Of a stretch of DNA of 64,000 nucleotides, positions 17,123 through 24,999 are shown piece after piece. The DNA is from Blautia sp. An81 (lineage in GTDB: Bacteria; Bacillota; Clostridia; Lachnospirales; Lachnospiraceae), in NCBI RefSeq assembly GCF_002161285.1, contig NZ_NFHH01000003.1:62001-126000 (forward strand). Direction: 5' to 3'. The notes under the pieces were generated by a model. The model worked only from the letters and a program-made list of their open reading frames with translations. It did no database searches and was not told the origin of the DNA. Position 1 is the first letter of the stretch. Each line of letters starts with the position of its first letter. The translations under genes and the position numbers were made by a program.

Positions 17123-17992
17123 TTGGAAGAATTAAAAGTACATACGTCTTATGGAAATATACATGTTTATAAAAGAGGAACCGGAGAAAAAATCCTCTTT
17201 CTCCTCCACGGCAGCGGCCCGGACAGCGCCATGATCTCCTGGTGGGGGATGATGAAAAATTTTACCAGAGAATATACGGTATACGCTCCAGACCTGCTGG
17301 GCTATGGAAAAAGTGACAAGCCGGACATACGAGGCGAAAATTTTTACTCTGCCCATATCGAAGCTCTGAACGAAGCGGCAGATCAGTTAGGTGCAGAAGA
17401 ATTTTACCTGGCAGGTCTGGCTATGGGCGGAGCAGTGGCCATTGGATATGCGTTGAAATACCCTGGCAGAGTAAAGGCTTTATTTCCCATTGATTCCTGG
17501 GGATTAACCTTAACTCTGCCATTTCATCCCTTGTCTTATTTACTTATACAGAAGACAAATCTGACCTTGTGGCAATATAAGCTTTTGGGAAAAAGCAGGT
17601 GGCTGGTCCAGTACATGCTTCAGGAGTATCTTATTGGGAGCAAACGGAAAATAACCAATAAAATGCTGGGTGAAGTTCAGAAAGCCTGCCAGGAGGAATC
17701 CTGCGGAAAGGCTATGCAGGATTTTCAGAGAAGCTCCTGTGATAAGAAGAGGGCAATTCCCTGTTATGTTCAGGAACTGCATAAGCTGAAAATGCCAGTG
17801 ATCTTCATACACGGGGAAAAAGATCCTCTGGTACCGGTAAGCGATATTTTTAAGGTGGTAAATTTATGCCCCAATGGAAAAGTTCATGTAATGAGAGGCT
17901 GTAAGCACTGGCCTGTAAGGGAGCGTCCCGAAGAGGTGACCATGATCATCTTGGAAAATACAGATGAGAGGCAGGCAGAGGAAAATGGATAA
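17123..17992 (+). CDS. Alpha/beta-hydrolase fold protein with Ala in place of the nucleophile Ser
   Basis: The 289-residue protein has a clear alpha/beta-hydrolase fold. ILFLLHGSGPDSAM forms the oxyanion loop, DLLGYGKSDKP follows, FIHGEKDPLVP carries the acid Asp, and RGCKHWPVRERPEE carries the His. The nucleophile elbow, normally GxSxG, reads AGLAMGGAVAIG, with GCT (Ala) at 17420-17422 instead of Ser. Standard ester or C-C hydrolase chemistry is therefore unlikely; it may be a binding protein or use another mechanism. Translation starts at a TTG at 17123, with a GTGAGGA ribosome site. Confidence 0.83.
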   Translation: MEELKVHTSYGNIHVYKRGTGEKILFLLHGSGPDSAMISWWGMMKNFTREYTVYAPDLLGYGKSDKPDIRGENFYSAHIEALNEAADQLGAEEFYLAGLAMGGAVAIGYALKYPGRVKALFPIDSWGLTLTLPFHPLSYLLIQKTNLTLWQYKLLGKSRWLVQYMLQEYLIGSKRKITNKMLGEVQKACQEESCGKAMQDFQRSSCDKKRAIPCYVQELHKLKMPVIFIHGEKDPLVPVSDIFKVVNLCPNGKVHVMRGCKHWPVRERPEEVTMIILENTDERQAEENG

Positions 17993-18134
17993 AAAAGTCT
18001 GTGATACGGCCACAATATAATAAAAACCCGGCTGGTCAGGATATAGAGATTAATAGGAAATGCTTTTCCCTGCAGGTTATGATAAAATAGTACCATCATT
18101 TATGGCAATATGCAGAAGACAGGGGAGAGCGGAC

Positions 18135-18491
18135 ATGAAGAAATATCTGGGCCTGCTGCTGTGCGGATGTTTGCTGGCAGGATGCGGTATGGCGGACTTT
18201 AACGGGAGCAGAACAGGAAATGACAGTCAGTTCCTTATGGAATATACGATTTTTAATACTACAGATTCCCAATTGCTGGAACTGAAAAAGGGAGATAAGA
18301 TACACGGAGAAATTGAAAAGAAAGCAGGAAAACTTGCTGTCACCATTCAGCAGGAAGGGGAAGAGCCTATTTTAGAGAGCCGGGATATGCCCCCAGGTTC
18401 CTTGGATATTGAGATTGAGGAAGATGGGGCCTATCGGATTACAGTGACCGGAGAAAAGGCAAAAGGCAGCGTCAGCTTTACAAAAGAGTAG
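18135..18491 (+). CDS. Small lipoprotein of unknown function
   Basis: The 118-residue product has a lipoprotein signal, MKKYLGLLLCGCLLAGCGM, with LLAGC as lipobox and Cys17 as the acylated residue. About 100 residues follow with a beta-rich pattern (GKLAVTIQQEGEEPILES, DGAYRITVTGEKAKGSVSF), resembling small ligand-binding or immunoglobulin-like lipoproteins. The ATG at 18135 is preferred over upstream in-frame starts because the signal peptide begins there and GGGGAG lies just before it. No function can be assigned. Confidence 0.75.
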   Translation: MKKYLGLLLCGCLLAGCGMADFNGSRTGNDSQFLMEYTIFNTTDSQLLELKKGDKIHGEIEKKAGKLAVTIQQEGEEPILESRDMPPGSLDIEIEEDGAYRITVTGEKAKGSVSFTKE

Positions 18492-18623
18492 GAGATGGTC
18501 CTGCAGGACTGATTATGAGAATAGTCAGATATCAGTTGTTCCTCCAGAAAAGATTTGATACAATGGAATTTAACAGGAGGAGCAAAAAGTCAGTTGAAAA
18601 ATGATATATTGTTTTTCCATTTT

Positions 18624-18655
18624 CGCCTTCCCTGGAAGGCGATTTTTGTATTTTC
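18624..18655 (+). terminator. Terminator-like hairpin upstream of the acylphosphatase gene
   Basis: CGCCTTCC pairs with GGAAGGCG (18624-18641), followed by ATTTTTGTATTTT. A promoter-like pair, TTGTTC (18536-18541) and TACAAT (18559-18564) with 17 bases between, lies upstream. A short RNA of about 80 bases, or attenuation of the next gene, is therefore possible. Confidence 0.55.
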
Positions 18656-18695
18656 AAGAAAAGCGTTGATTTATGACAGACAGGAGCTGAGGATA

Positions 18696-18974
18696 ATGTT
18701 TAGAGAAAAAGAGATTAGAAAACACCTGATCTTTTCCGGCAGGGTACAGGGAGTGGGGTTCCGCTACCGGGCCATGCACATTGCCCAGATGCTGGGGCTG
18801 ACCGGCTGGGTGAAGAACCGCTGGGACGGAAAGGTGGAGATGGAAGTCCAGGGAAAGCGGGATGAGATCGGAAAGATGATCTCCATGCTGTATCAGCAGA
18901 GATTTATCTGGATTGAGGATATAGAAGAAAAAGAAATCCCTGCGGAAAAGGAAAGCAGCTTTTCTATTCACTGA
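18696..18974 (+). CDS. Acylphosphatase
   Basis: The 92-residue product contains the signature SGRVQGVGFRYRAM, with the phosphate-binding Arg, and GWVKNRWDGKVEMEVQG, with the catalytic Asn. These small enzymes hydrolyse acyl phosphates such as acetyl phosphate. Homology begins at the ATG at 18696; the longer in-frame extension to 18555 crosses the terminator-like hairpin and is rejected. The next gene starts 12 bases later. Confidence 0.9.
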   Translation: MFREKEIRKHLIFSGRVQGVGFRYRAMHIAQMLGLTGWVKNRWDGKVEMEVQGKRDEIGKMISMLYQQRFIWIEDIEEKEIPAEKESSFSIH

Positions 18975-18986
18975 AAGAGGAGAGAG

Positions 18987-19358
18987 ATGGCTATGACGGA
19001 AGAAGAATGGCTGAAACAGCTTTTTACAGGGCTTTCCCAATCCAATTTTCGCAGCAGATTTCATCTGAAAGAACAGGACAAGGAGTATGTGAGGCAGAAG
19101 GGATTGGATAGGATCCGGGAGCATGCCCAGGCTTTTATAGAAAAGAGACTGGCTCCGGCAGTGATCCCAAACGATGGAAAGCAGACTCCTATGCGAGGCC
19201 ATCCGGTTTTTATCGCCCAGCATGCTACGGCGACCTGCTGCAGAGGATGCCTGGAAAAATGGCATAAGATCCGGGCAGGAAAGGAACTTACCCCCAGGCA
19301 AAAGGAGTATATTGTACATGTGATTATGCTTTGGATCAAGGGGGAGATGGAAAGATGA
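18987..19358 (+). CDS. DUF4186-family protein
   Basis: The 123-residue protein matches the DUF4186 pattern: SNFRSRFHLKEQDKEYV, AFIEKRLAPAVIPNDGKQTP and MRGHPVFIAQHATATCCRGC. A His/Cys-rich core suggests metal binding. Function is unknown. It sits 12 bases after the acylphosphatase gene and 31 bases before an acetyltransferase, in a run of small forward-strand genes. Confidence 0.82.
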   Translation: MAMTEEEWLKQLFTGLSQSNFRSRFHLKEQDKEYVRQKGLDRIREHAQAFIEKRLAPAVIPNDGKQTPMRGHPVFIAQHATATCCRGCLEKWHKIRAGKELTPRQKEYIVHVIMLWIKGEMER

Positions 19359-19389
19359 AGAAGAAAAATCCGTCTTATGGAGAATAAAA

Positions 19390-19977
19390 ATGGAAAGCAA
19401 AGAGATTGTAACAAAACGGCTGCTTTTAAGAAAACTTCAGAAGGAAGACTGTGGATTTTTCCATAAGCTTCTGAGTGATCAGGAGGTGAACCGTTTCCTT
19501 CCCTGGTTCCCGGTAAAGTCCATGGGAGAAACAGAGCAGTTCTTAAAAGAGCGTTATCTGACCGTATATGAAAAGGGACAAGGCTATGTCTATGTCATAT
19601 GCCTGAAAGAAACAGGAACACCTGTAGGATATGTGAACATCAGCGGTGAGGAAAGCCATGACCTGGGATACGGGCTGGCCAGACAGTACTGGAACCAGGG
19701 AATCGTCACTGAAGCCTGTCAGGGCCTGATCCAAAAAGTGAAACAGGAGGGGCTGCCTTATATTACAGCCACTCATGACAGAGAAAATATTCCCAGCGGA
19801 AAGGTAATGAGAAAACTGGGAATGAGTTACCAATATTCCTATGAAGAACAATGGCAGCCGAAAAATTACAAGGTGATATTCCGGATGTATCAGCTGAATT
19901 TTACCATGCCAAAAGAATGGCGGTATGACCGATACTGGAAGGAATCTCAGATACATTTTGTAGAAGAAGAGTTATAA
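19390..19977 (+). CDS. GNAT N-acetyltransferase (RimJ/RimL-like)
   Basis: The 195-residue protein begins MESKEIVTKRLLLRKLQKED, the usual RimJ/RimL-type opening. Acetyl-CoA-site features follow: GYGLARQYWNQGIVTEACQG near residue 95, and ENIPSGKVMRKLGMSYQYS near residue 136. It probably acetylates an amino group of a protein or small molecule. It is 10 bases from the next gene. Confidence 0.87.
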   Translation: MESKEIVTKRLLLRKLQKEDCGFFHKLLSDQEVNRFLPWFPVKSMGETEQFLKERYLTVYEKGQGYVYVICLKETGTPVGYVNISGEESHDLGYGLARQYWNQGIVTEACQGLIQKVKQEGLPYITATHDRENIPSGKVMRKLGMSYQYSYEEQWQPKNYKVIFRMYQLNFTMPKEWRYDRYWKESQIHFVEEEL

Positions 19978-19987
19978 GGAGAAGCCT

Positions 19988-20317
19988 ATGAAAACCAGAG
20001 AAGAAGCAGTTCAGTATGCCCTGACCTTTCCTGATGTTTACAGAGACGAGCCTTTTCACGATCTAAACTGGACGGTGATCCGCAAAAAGAAAAGCAGGAA
20101 GGTGTTTCTCTGGATATTTGAAAGAGAGGGACATATCTGGCTGAATGTAAAGGCAGACCCGGAGTGGAGAGATTTCTGGAGAGAGGTATATCCTTCGGTG
20201 GTTCCGGCCTATCATTTGAATAAAAAATACTGGAATTCCATTATTTTGGACGGCACTGTACCGGAGGAGAAGATACGGCAGATGATAGGTGAGAGCTATG
20301 ATCTGGTAAAAGGATAA
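19988..20317 (+). CDS. MmcQ/YjbR-family protein
   Basis: The 109-residue protein fits the MmcQ/YjbR family: AVQYALTFPDVYRDEPF at the start, IWLNVKADPEWRDFWRE in the middle, and PAYHLNKKYWNSIILDGTVP near the end. The fold resembles a DNA-binding CyaY-like domain; no defined role is known. GGAGAAG precedes the ATG. Confidence 0.87.
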   Translation: MKTREEAVQYALTFPDVYRDEPFHDLNWTVIRKKKSRKVFLWIFEREGHIWLNVKADPEWRDFWREVYPSVVPAYHLNKKYWNSIILDGTVPEEKIRQMIGESYDLVKG

Positions 20318-20328
20318 CAAGTGAGAAA

Positions 20329-21420
20329 ATGAAAAGATATGGTTTTATGGTGTGGGGATTTTTCTGCCATTTTTGGATTGATTTTTCCTGCTCATGGTTT
20401 ATTTTTCAGGAGGTTGTAGGGGAGGCTGGCTGGTATACACTCTTATTCTTTTATAATTTTTTTGCCTTTGCTTTAGAGCTGCCTCTGGGAGTTCTGCTGG
20501 ACAGGATTTGTGAGAAGAATAAGGGCAGCTTAAAAGGCTATTCCTGGACAGGAATTGCAGGAATTTTTCTGGTGCTGCTGGCGCTGTATGGAGATATTCC
20601 CCTGTGGCTGGGCATTTTTCTGGCTGGTTTTGGGAATGCTGCCTTTCATGTGGGAACAGGTGCCCTGGTCCTGGCTGTATTTCCGGAGAAAATCTGGCCC
20701 TCAGGGCTATTTGTATCTTCCGGGGCTCTGGGAATCTGCCTTGGAAAGCTGCTTTCCGGGAAAACCGGTATGAAAATAGCTATGGGAATAATGCTGTCAC
20801 TGCTGTTTTCGACGGCGGTACTTGGAGAGGCGACAGGGAAAAAGAAGAAAAAATGCAGGGAAATCCAAAGGGAAAAGGTTCCGATGGCAACTAAAGGAAT
20901 ATTACCGGAAACTGCATTTGACCTGCTCTCAGTGCTCTGTATTTTTATGACTGTGGTTCTCCGCTCCTATCAGGGAATGGCCCTTTCTTTTCCCTGGAAT
21001 CAGACTGTAAAGACCGGTCTGATCCTGGCGGGGGCTACGGCAGCAGGAAAGCTTGCAGGAGGTATTGGAGCGGACCTGACAGGTATGAAAAAAACAGTTG
21101 TTTTATCTCTGGGTCTGGGAGGAATCCTGCTGCTGCAGCCTTCCTCTATGTGGTCTGGTACTGCCGGAACCCTGCTTTTTAACATGACCATGCCGATTAC
21201 CCTGGTGCTTTTGTACAGGACTTTTCCGAAATGGCCGGGAATTTCTTTTGGACTGCTGACCTTTGCTCTGTTTATAGGTTTTTTGCCTTCTTATTTTGGA
21301 GTTGGAAGCCTTCCAATGCCTTTTGGAGCCGGTTTTTTATCTTTTCTGTCCTTAATTCTTTTATGGATGACTATAAAGAGAAGGGAAAGGGCAGGGCAGC
21401 AAGGGAAAAGCGATCAGTAG
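20329..21420 (+). CDS. Multi-pass membrane protein, MFS-like
   Basis: The 363-residue protein has about ten hydrophobic segments with an MFS-like layout. FALELPLGVLLDRICEKN resembles the cytoplasmic loop between helices 2 and 3. A basic loop KKKKKCREIQREK near residue 172 marks the centre. FGNAAFHVGTGALVL is a conserved-looking helix. The substrate is unknown. It overlaps nothing and leads a three-gene membrane-protein group with the 21430 and 21803 genes (spacings 9 and 19 bases). Confidence 0.72.
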   Translation: MKRYGFMVWGFFCHFWIDFSCSWFIFQEVVGEAGWYTLLFFYNFFAFALELPLGVLLDRICEKNKGSLKGYSWTGIAGIFLVLLALYGDIPLWLGIFLAGFGNAAFHVGTGALVLAVFPEKIWPSGLFVSSGALGICLGKLLSGKTGMKIAMGIMLSLLFSTAVLGEATGKKKKKCREIQREKVPMATKGILPETAFDLLSVLCIFMTVVLRSYQGMALSFPWNQTVKTGLILAGATAAGKLAGGIGADLTGMKKTVVLSLGLGGILLLQPSSMWSGTAGTLLFNMTMPITLVLLYRTFPKWPGISFGLLTFALFIGFLPSYFGVGSLPMPFGAGFLSFLSLILLWMTIKRRERAGQQGKSDQ

Positions 21421-21429
21421 GAGGAAAAT

Positions 21430-21783
21430 ATGCATATTTGGATAAAAACCCTGTTCCTTTCTCTGGTTCTTACCTGGATCATCGAGACCCTGGTTTTTCT
21501 GGGAATGGGAATCCGAAAAAGGAAGGATCTGTTGCTGCTGTTTTTTATAAATTTATTTACAAATCCTATGGCAGTAACAATCTATCAGCTTCAGCCAGTT
21601 CATAGTGGCTTTATGAGCTGGATAATACAGATTTTTCTGGAAATTTTTGTGGTTTTGACAGAGGGAATCCTGCTGTATAAATGTATGGAGAGAAAGAAAA
21701 ATCCATGGATTTTGTCTCTGGCGGCCAACGGAGTTTCTTATTTGTGCGGAGCAGTTTATACAGTGGCGCTATACTGGAAGTAG
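21430..21783 (+). CDS. Small integral membrane protein, unknown function
   Basis: The 117-residue protein has four hydrophobic segments and a conserved-looking FFINLFTNPMAVTIYQL stretch. I recognise no family with a known function. A TAGGAGGAAAAT ribosome site precedes the ATG. It lies between an MFS-like protein and a signal-anchored protein in what looks like one operon. Confidence 0.7.
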   Translation: MHIWIKTLFLSLVLTWIIETLVFLGMGIRKRKDLLLLFFINLFTNPMAVTIYQLQPVHSGFMSWIIQIFLEIFVVLTEGILLYKCMERKKNPWILSLAANGVSYLCGAVYTVALYWK

Positions 21784-21802
21784 AAAATGATAGGAGGAGG
21801 CT

Positions 21803-22639
21803 ATGAAAGAGAAAAAGTTTGCAGATGTTGAAAATTGGAGGAGCCGGTTGGTTTGGGGAGTTTTACTTGCTGCGGTGATTTTTTTTCTGGTCATAAAGCC
21901 GGAGGAGGTCCAGGCGGACCTGATCCTGGAGCCGGAGGACCAGTTCTATCAGGCACATGCTGACCAGTGCGAATATGTGGACCGGAATTATTATACAGAT
22001 GGCAGCGTGGACTTCTGGACGGCGCCTAACGGGAGAAAAAAGGGGAGTTTTCCGGCAGATACCAGGCTTCAGGTTACCCATGTATATACAGACAGCCAGG
22101 GAGCGCAATGGGGTGTGTTTTTGGAGCAGGAAAGCGGCTGGATACTGATGGCGGATGTATATCTGGATTATGACAGCAGGCAATTCAGCGAAGACCATGA
22201 AGAAGAAATCCTGCCAGGAGAAGAGCAGGTGCTGGCAGAAGGGGAAAAGGTTGTATTCTGGTCCTATCCCTGCTCGGGAGAGAACTGGGGAACAGAAGAA
22301 TTACAGCAGGAACTAAAATTTTCCGAATTTTACACGGACAGCCAGGAACGGCTCTGGGGAAATGTAGGGTACTATATGGGAAGCAGAGATTTCTGGATCT
22401 GCCTTTCCGAACCCGGAAACCAGGAGATCCCCATGGAAGAGGAGCCGCCTAAAGTACCGGGACAGGCAGTAGTGATACAGGGACAAACAGCAGAACAGGA
22501 AAATGCTGTCTCAGAAGAAACTCTGGAGAAAATAAAAGAACAGGGGAGTCTGCCGGTGTGGATATTGGTTCTTCCGGCTCTTCTGACTGTTGCAGTTGCC
22601 GGAGGATGTATCTGGTTTTTCTGGTTACGGAAAAAGTAG
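21803..22639 (+). CDS. Exported, C-terminally anchored protein with SH3-like repeats
   Basis: The 278-residue product has an N-terminal signal or anchor (residues about 17-35). Two similar segments suggest bacterial SH3-like folds: DFWTAPNGRKKGSFPADTRL with QWGVFLEQESGWI, and VVFWSYPCSGEN with LWGNVGYYMGSRDFW. A transmembrane helix near residues 250-272 ends in RKK. It is probably displayed on the outer face of the membrane. The role is unknown. It follows the 21430 gene by 19 bases and a terminator comes right after it. Confidence 0.72.
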   Translation: MKEKKFADVENWRSRLVWGVLLAAVIFFLVIKPEEVQADLILEPEDQFYQAHADQCEYVDRNYYTDGSVDFWTAPNGRKKGSFPADTRLQVTHVYTDSQGAQWGVFLEQESGWILMADVYLDYDSRQFSEDHEEEILPGEEQVLAEGEKVVFWSYPCSGENWGTEELQQELKFSEFYTDSQERLWGNVGYYMGSRDFWICLSEPGNQEIPMEEEPPKVPGQAVVIQGQTAEQENAVSEETLEKIKEQGSLPVWILVLPALLTVAVAGGCIWFFWLRKK

Positions 22640-22682
22640 ATTTTCCTTGTATTGGGACAGGCATTGTGCTATACTTTTTTGG

Positions 22683-22706
22683 GCTGCCGGTGCAGCGGCA
22701 GCTTTC
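22683..22706 (+). terminator. Terminator after the membrane-protein group
   Basis: GCTGCCG (22683-22689) pairs with CGGCAGC (22696-22702), followed by TTTCTT. Confidence 0.65.
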
Positions 22707-22732
22707 TTAAAAGGTAAATTTTTGAAAAAGGA

Positions 22733-22820
22733 GGGCGCACAAGTGGGCTGGAAAACACCATTTTTAATGATTAAAAAAGGTAACTTTTTTGGTGTTCAGG
22801 CTATAAGTGCGCCCATTTTT
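22733..22820 (+). repeat. Long imperfect hairpin (8-bp GC arms, T-run)
   Basis: GGGCGCAC (22733-22740) pairs with GTGCGCCC (22807-22814). Inside it AACACC pairs with GGTGTT and AAAAAAG with CTTTTTT. ATTTTT follows the outer arm. It occupies the middle of the 304-base gap before the 22944 gene and overlaps the ribosome site and body of the possible 28-residue frame at 22743. It could be a terminator, a small palindromic element or a translation-control structure. Confidence 0.5.
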
Positions 22821-22829
22821 AGAAGATAA
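22743..22829 (+). CDS. Possible 28-residue peptide (low confidence)
   Basis: A GTG at 22743 is preceded by AAAGGAGG with an 8-base spacer. It opens a frame reading MGWKTPFLMIKKGNFFGVQA then ISAPIFRR and a stop. The peptide is cationic and moderately hydrophobic. The strong ribosome site is the main support. Against it, the frame lies inside a hairpin and I recognise no relatives. Confidence 0.3.
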   Translation: MGWKTPFLMIKKGNFFGVQAISAPIFRR

Positions 22830-22943
22830 TCTTATCTGTGGCAGGGCCTGAGGAGAACAGGAAACTGTTCTGCCGGACGTAAAAGACTGCTATCTGAAAT
22901 TCTGAAAATGGGCATTATCTAGGAAGAATGAGAGGATAATGCT

Positions 22944-24137
22944 ATGAACATCAAGAAACAAATTTCCAGGTTATATCTATATGAAATTGTAAGTGGTTTG
23001 CAGATCGTAGATGCAGTATGGGTATTTTTCCTTTTGCAGCGGGGATTTTCCCTGGGACAGGTGGGAATTGCCGAAGGAGTTTTCCACGCAGTGAGTATGT
23101 GCTTTGAAATTCCAAGCGGCATGGTATCGGATACCATAGGCAGGAGAAGGACGCTTATGCTGTCGGGAATCGTATCGGCTATGGCTGCATTCTTTATGAT
23201 CGCTTCGGATAACTTTGCAATGATACTTCTGGCTATGGGAATCAACGCAGTTAGCTACAATCTGGTCTCCGGTACCAGAGAGGCTCTGACCTATGATAGC
23301 CTTCTGGTGACTGGACAGGAGGAAATGTATCTGAAGGTAGCGTCCAGACAGGATTTCCTTTATGAGGCCCTGTTTGCCTTTACCAGCCTGATGAGTGTGG
23401 TAACGGTAAGTTTAGGCTACAAAAAAGCCTATCTGCTTGGGATTCTTCAGGGGATTTTGTGTACTTTCTGCGCATCTCTTCTGAAAGAAGCTGTTGTTGA
23501 AGAGAAAAAGAATAGAGAAAAAATGTCTCTGGGAATCATGGCAAAAGAAGTTGCCGGACATTTTGTGAGAACGGCGAAGTTTCTGAGAAAGACCCCAAAA
23601 GTTGCCTGGCGGATGGCCTGTTCCGGACTGGTATCTGCGGCAGTGTATGTGGTCTATATGCTTCTGCAGGACCATCTTGTAGCCGTGGGACTTGAGCCGG
23701 GATTTCTGGGAATCCCTCTGCTGCTGATTTCCTTGTGCACTATGGCAGGAGCAGTTCTGGCGGAGAAAAGCAGAAAGATTTCTTCCAGAAAGCTCTATCT
23801 GGCAGGGGGAATCCTTACAGGGCTTTCTCTGATCTTTGCCGGGAGAAATTCTCTGGTGATTTCAGTTATGGGAGGAGGAATTGCCCACTGTGTCAGCGAG
23901 GTCATCATGCTCCGTACAGAAACTGAAAATCAGAAGTTCTTTTCCAGCGAATCTCGTGCTACAATGGTATCAGCAGGCAGTATGGCTTACAGTGTTTTTA
24001 TGACCATTTTAAGTCCCGGAGCGGGGGCTCTGGCAGATGTTCTTTCTGTTTCAGAAGCCTTTGCTCTGCTGGGGTTATTGGCTGCGGCTGCCGGTGTGAT
24101 CATGTTTTGCAGGATGAGGTATGAAAATGAGAAGTGA
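22944..24137 (+). CDS. MFS transporter
   Basis: The 397-residue protein has about 12 hydrophobic helices and a characteristic MFS loop after helix 2, PSGMVSDTIGRRRTLML. A basic central loop (KEAVVEEKKNREK) separates the two halves. This is the compact drug-exporter type. Its last codons overlap the first 17 bases of the AadE-like gene, so the two are translated together. A link to aminoglycoside handling is inferred from this pairing only. Confidence 0.88.
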   Translation: MNIKKQISRLYLYEIVSGLQIVDAVWVFFLLQRGFSLGQVGIAEGVFHAVSMCFEIPSGMVSDTIGRRRTLMLSGIVSAMAAFFMIASDNFAMILLAMGINAVSYNLVSGTREALTYDSLLVTGQEEMYLKVASRQDFLYEALFAFTSLMSVVTVSLGYKKAYLLGILQGILCTFCASLLKEAVVEEKKNREKMSLGIMAKEVAGHFVRTAKFLRKTPKVAWRMACSGLVSAAVYVVYMLLQDHLVAVGLEPGFLGIPLLLISLCTMAGAVLAEKSRKISSRKLYLAGGILTGLSLIFAGRNSLVISVMGGGIAHCVSEVIMLRTETENQKFFSSESRATMVSAGSMAYSVFMTILSPGAGALADVLSVSEAFALLGLLAAAAGVIMFCRMRYENEK

Positions 24138-24999
24138 AAAAGAAATGTTTGAACTGTTAATTTCTACGGCCAGGGATGATGAACGGATATTGGCTGCTTA
24201 TCTGGAGGGGTCCCGGACAGTACCCCAGGTTCCAAGGGATATTTTTCAGGACTTTGATCTGGTCTACGTAGTGACAGAAACCAGGCCTTTTATAGAAGAA
24301 AAAGAATGGATCAACAGGTTTGGTCAGCGCCTGTATATGCAGTACCCGGATGAGGGAATCTGGGATAATGGGAATCATGAGAACTGCTATGGATGGCTGA
24401 TGCAGTTTGCAGACGGCAACCGTCTGGACCTCCATGTATGTACCCTGGCTTTTGTAAAGGAACAGTTAAAGAAAGGGGAACCTTATCGGATTCTTTTAGA
24501 TAAAACCGGCTGCCTGCCCCAGCCCGGAGAAAATCTTGAAAAAGTATACTGGGTGAAGAAACCTTCCCAGGAAGAATTTCTGGCAGTCTGCAATGAATTC
24601 TGGTGGTGTCTGAATAATGTGGCAAAAGGTTTGTGGAGGGAAGAACTCCCCTATGTGATGGAACAGCTGAACTTCGTGATACGGCCAATGCTTTTTAAAG
24701 TTCTTGCCTGGAAGGCTGGAAAGGACCATGATTTTTCTGCCAGTGTAGGAAAGGGAGGAAAATATTTGAAAAACTATCTGCCGGAGGCGGTTTATGAAAG
24801 CTATATGAGAACCTATCCGGCAGGAGAAAAAGAAGCGATACAGAAAAGTGTCTTTGAGATGTGCAGTCTTTTTGAGACAATGGCCAGAGAGGTGGCCCAG
24901 GCTCTGGGATTTTCCTACCATGAAGAGGAAGGGAGAAATTCCAGAGCTTATCTGGAACATGTCTGCCAGCTCCCCAAAGACGCAAAAGAGATTTACTGA
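24121..24999 (+). CDS. Aminoglycoside 6-adenylyltransferase (AadE/ANT(6)-like)
   Basis: The 292-residue protein matches the streptomycin adenylyltransferase family. The nucleotidyltransferase motif YLEGSRTVPQVPRDIFQDFD (residues about 27-46) holds the GSR and DxD elements. WDNGNHENCYGWLMQFADGN and RLDLHV follow with the third acidic residue, and a C-terminal helical domain includes YVMEQLNFVIRPMLFKVLAW. Characterised relatives adenylylate streptomycin at position 6. Chromosomal homologues in gut Firmicutes are common and often untested. It overlaps the MFS gene by 17 bases and its end overlaps the convergent ybaK-like gene by 7. Confidence 0.87.
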   Translation: MKMRSEKEMFELLISTARDDERILAAYLEGSRTVPQVPRDIFQDFDLVYVVTETRPFIEEKEWINRFGQRLYMQYPDEGIWDNGNHENCYGWLMQFADGNRLDLHVCTLAFVKEQLKKGEPYRILLDKTGCLPQPGENLEKVYWVKKPSQEEFLAVCNEFWWCLNNVAKGLWREELPYVMEQLNFVIRPMLFKVLAWKAGKDHDFSASVGKGGKYLKNYLPEAVYESYMRTYPAGEKEAIQKSVFEMCSLFETMAREVAQALGFSYHEEEGRNSRAYLEHVCQLPKDAKEIY

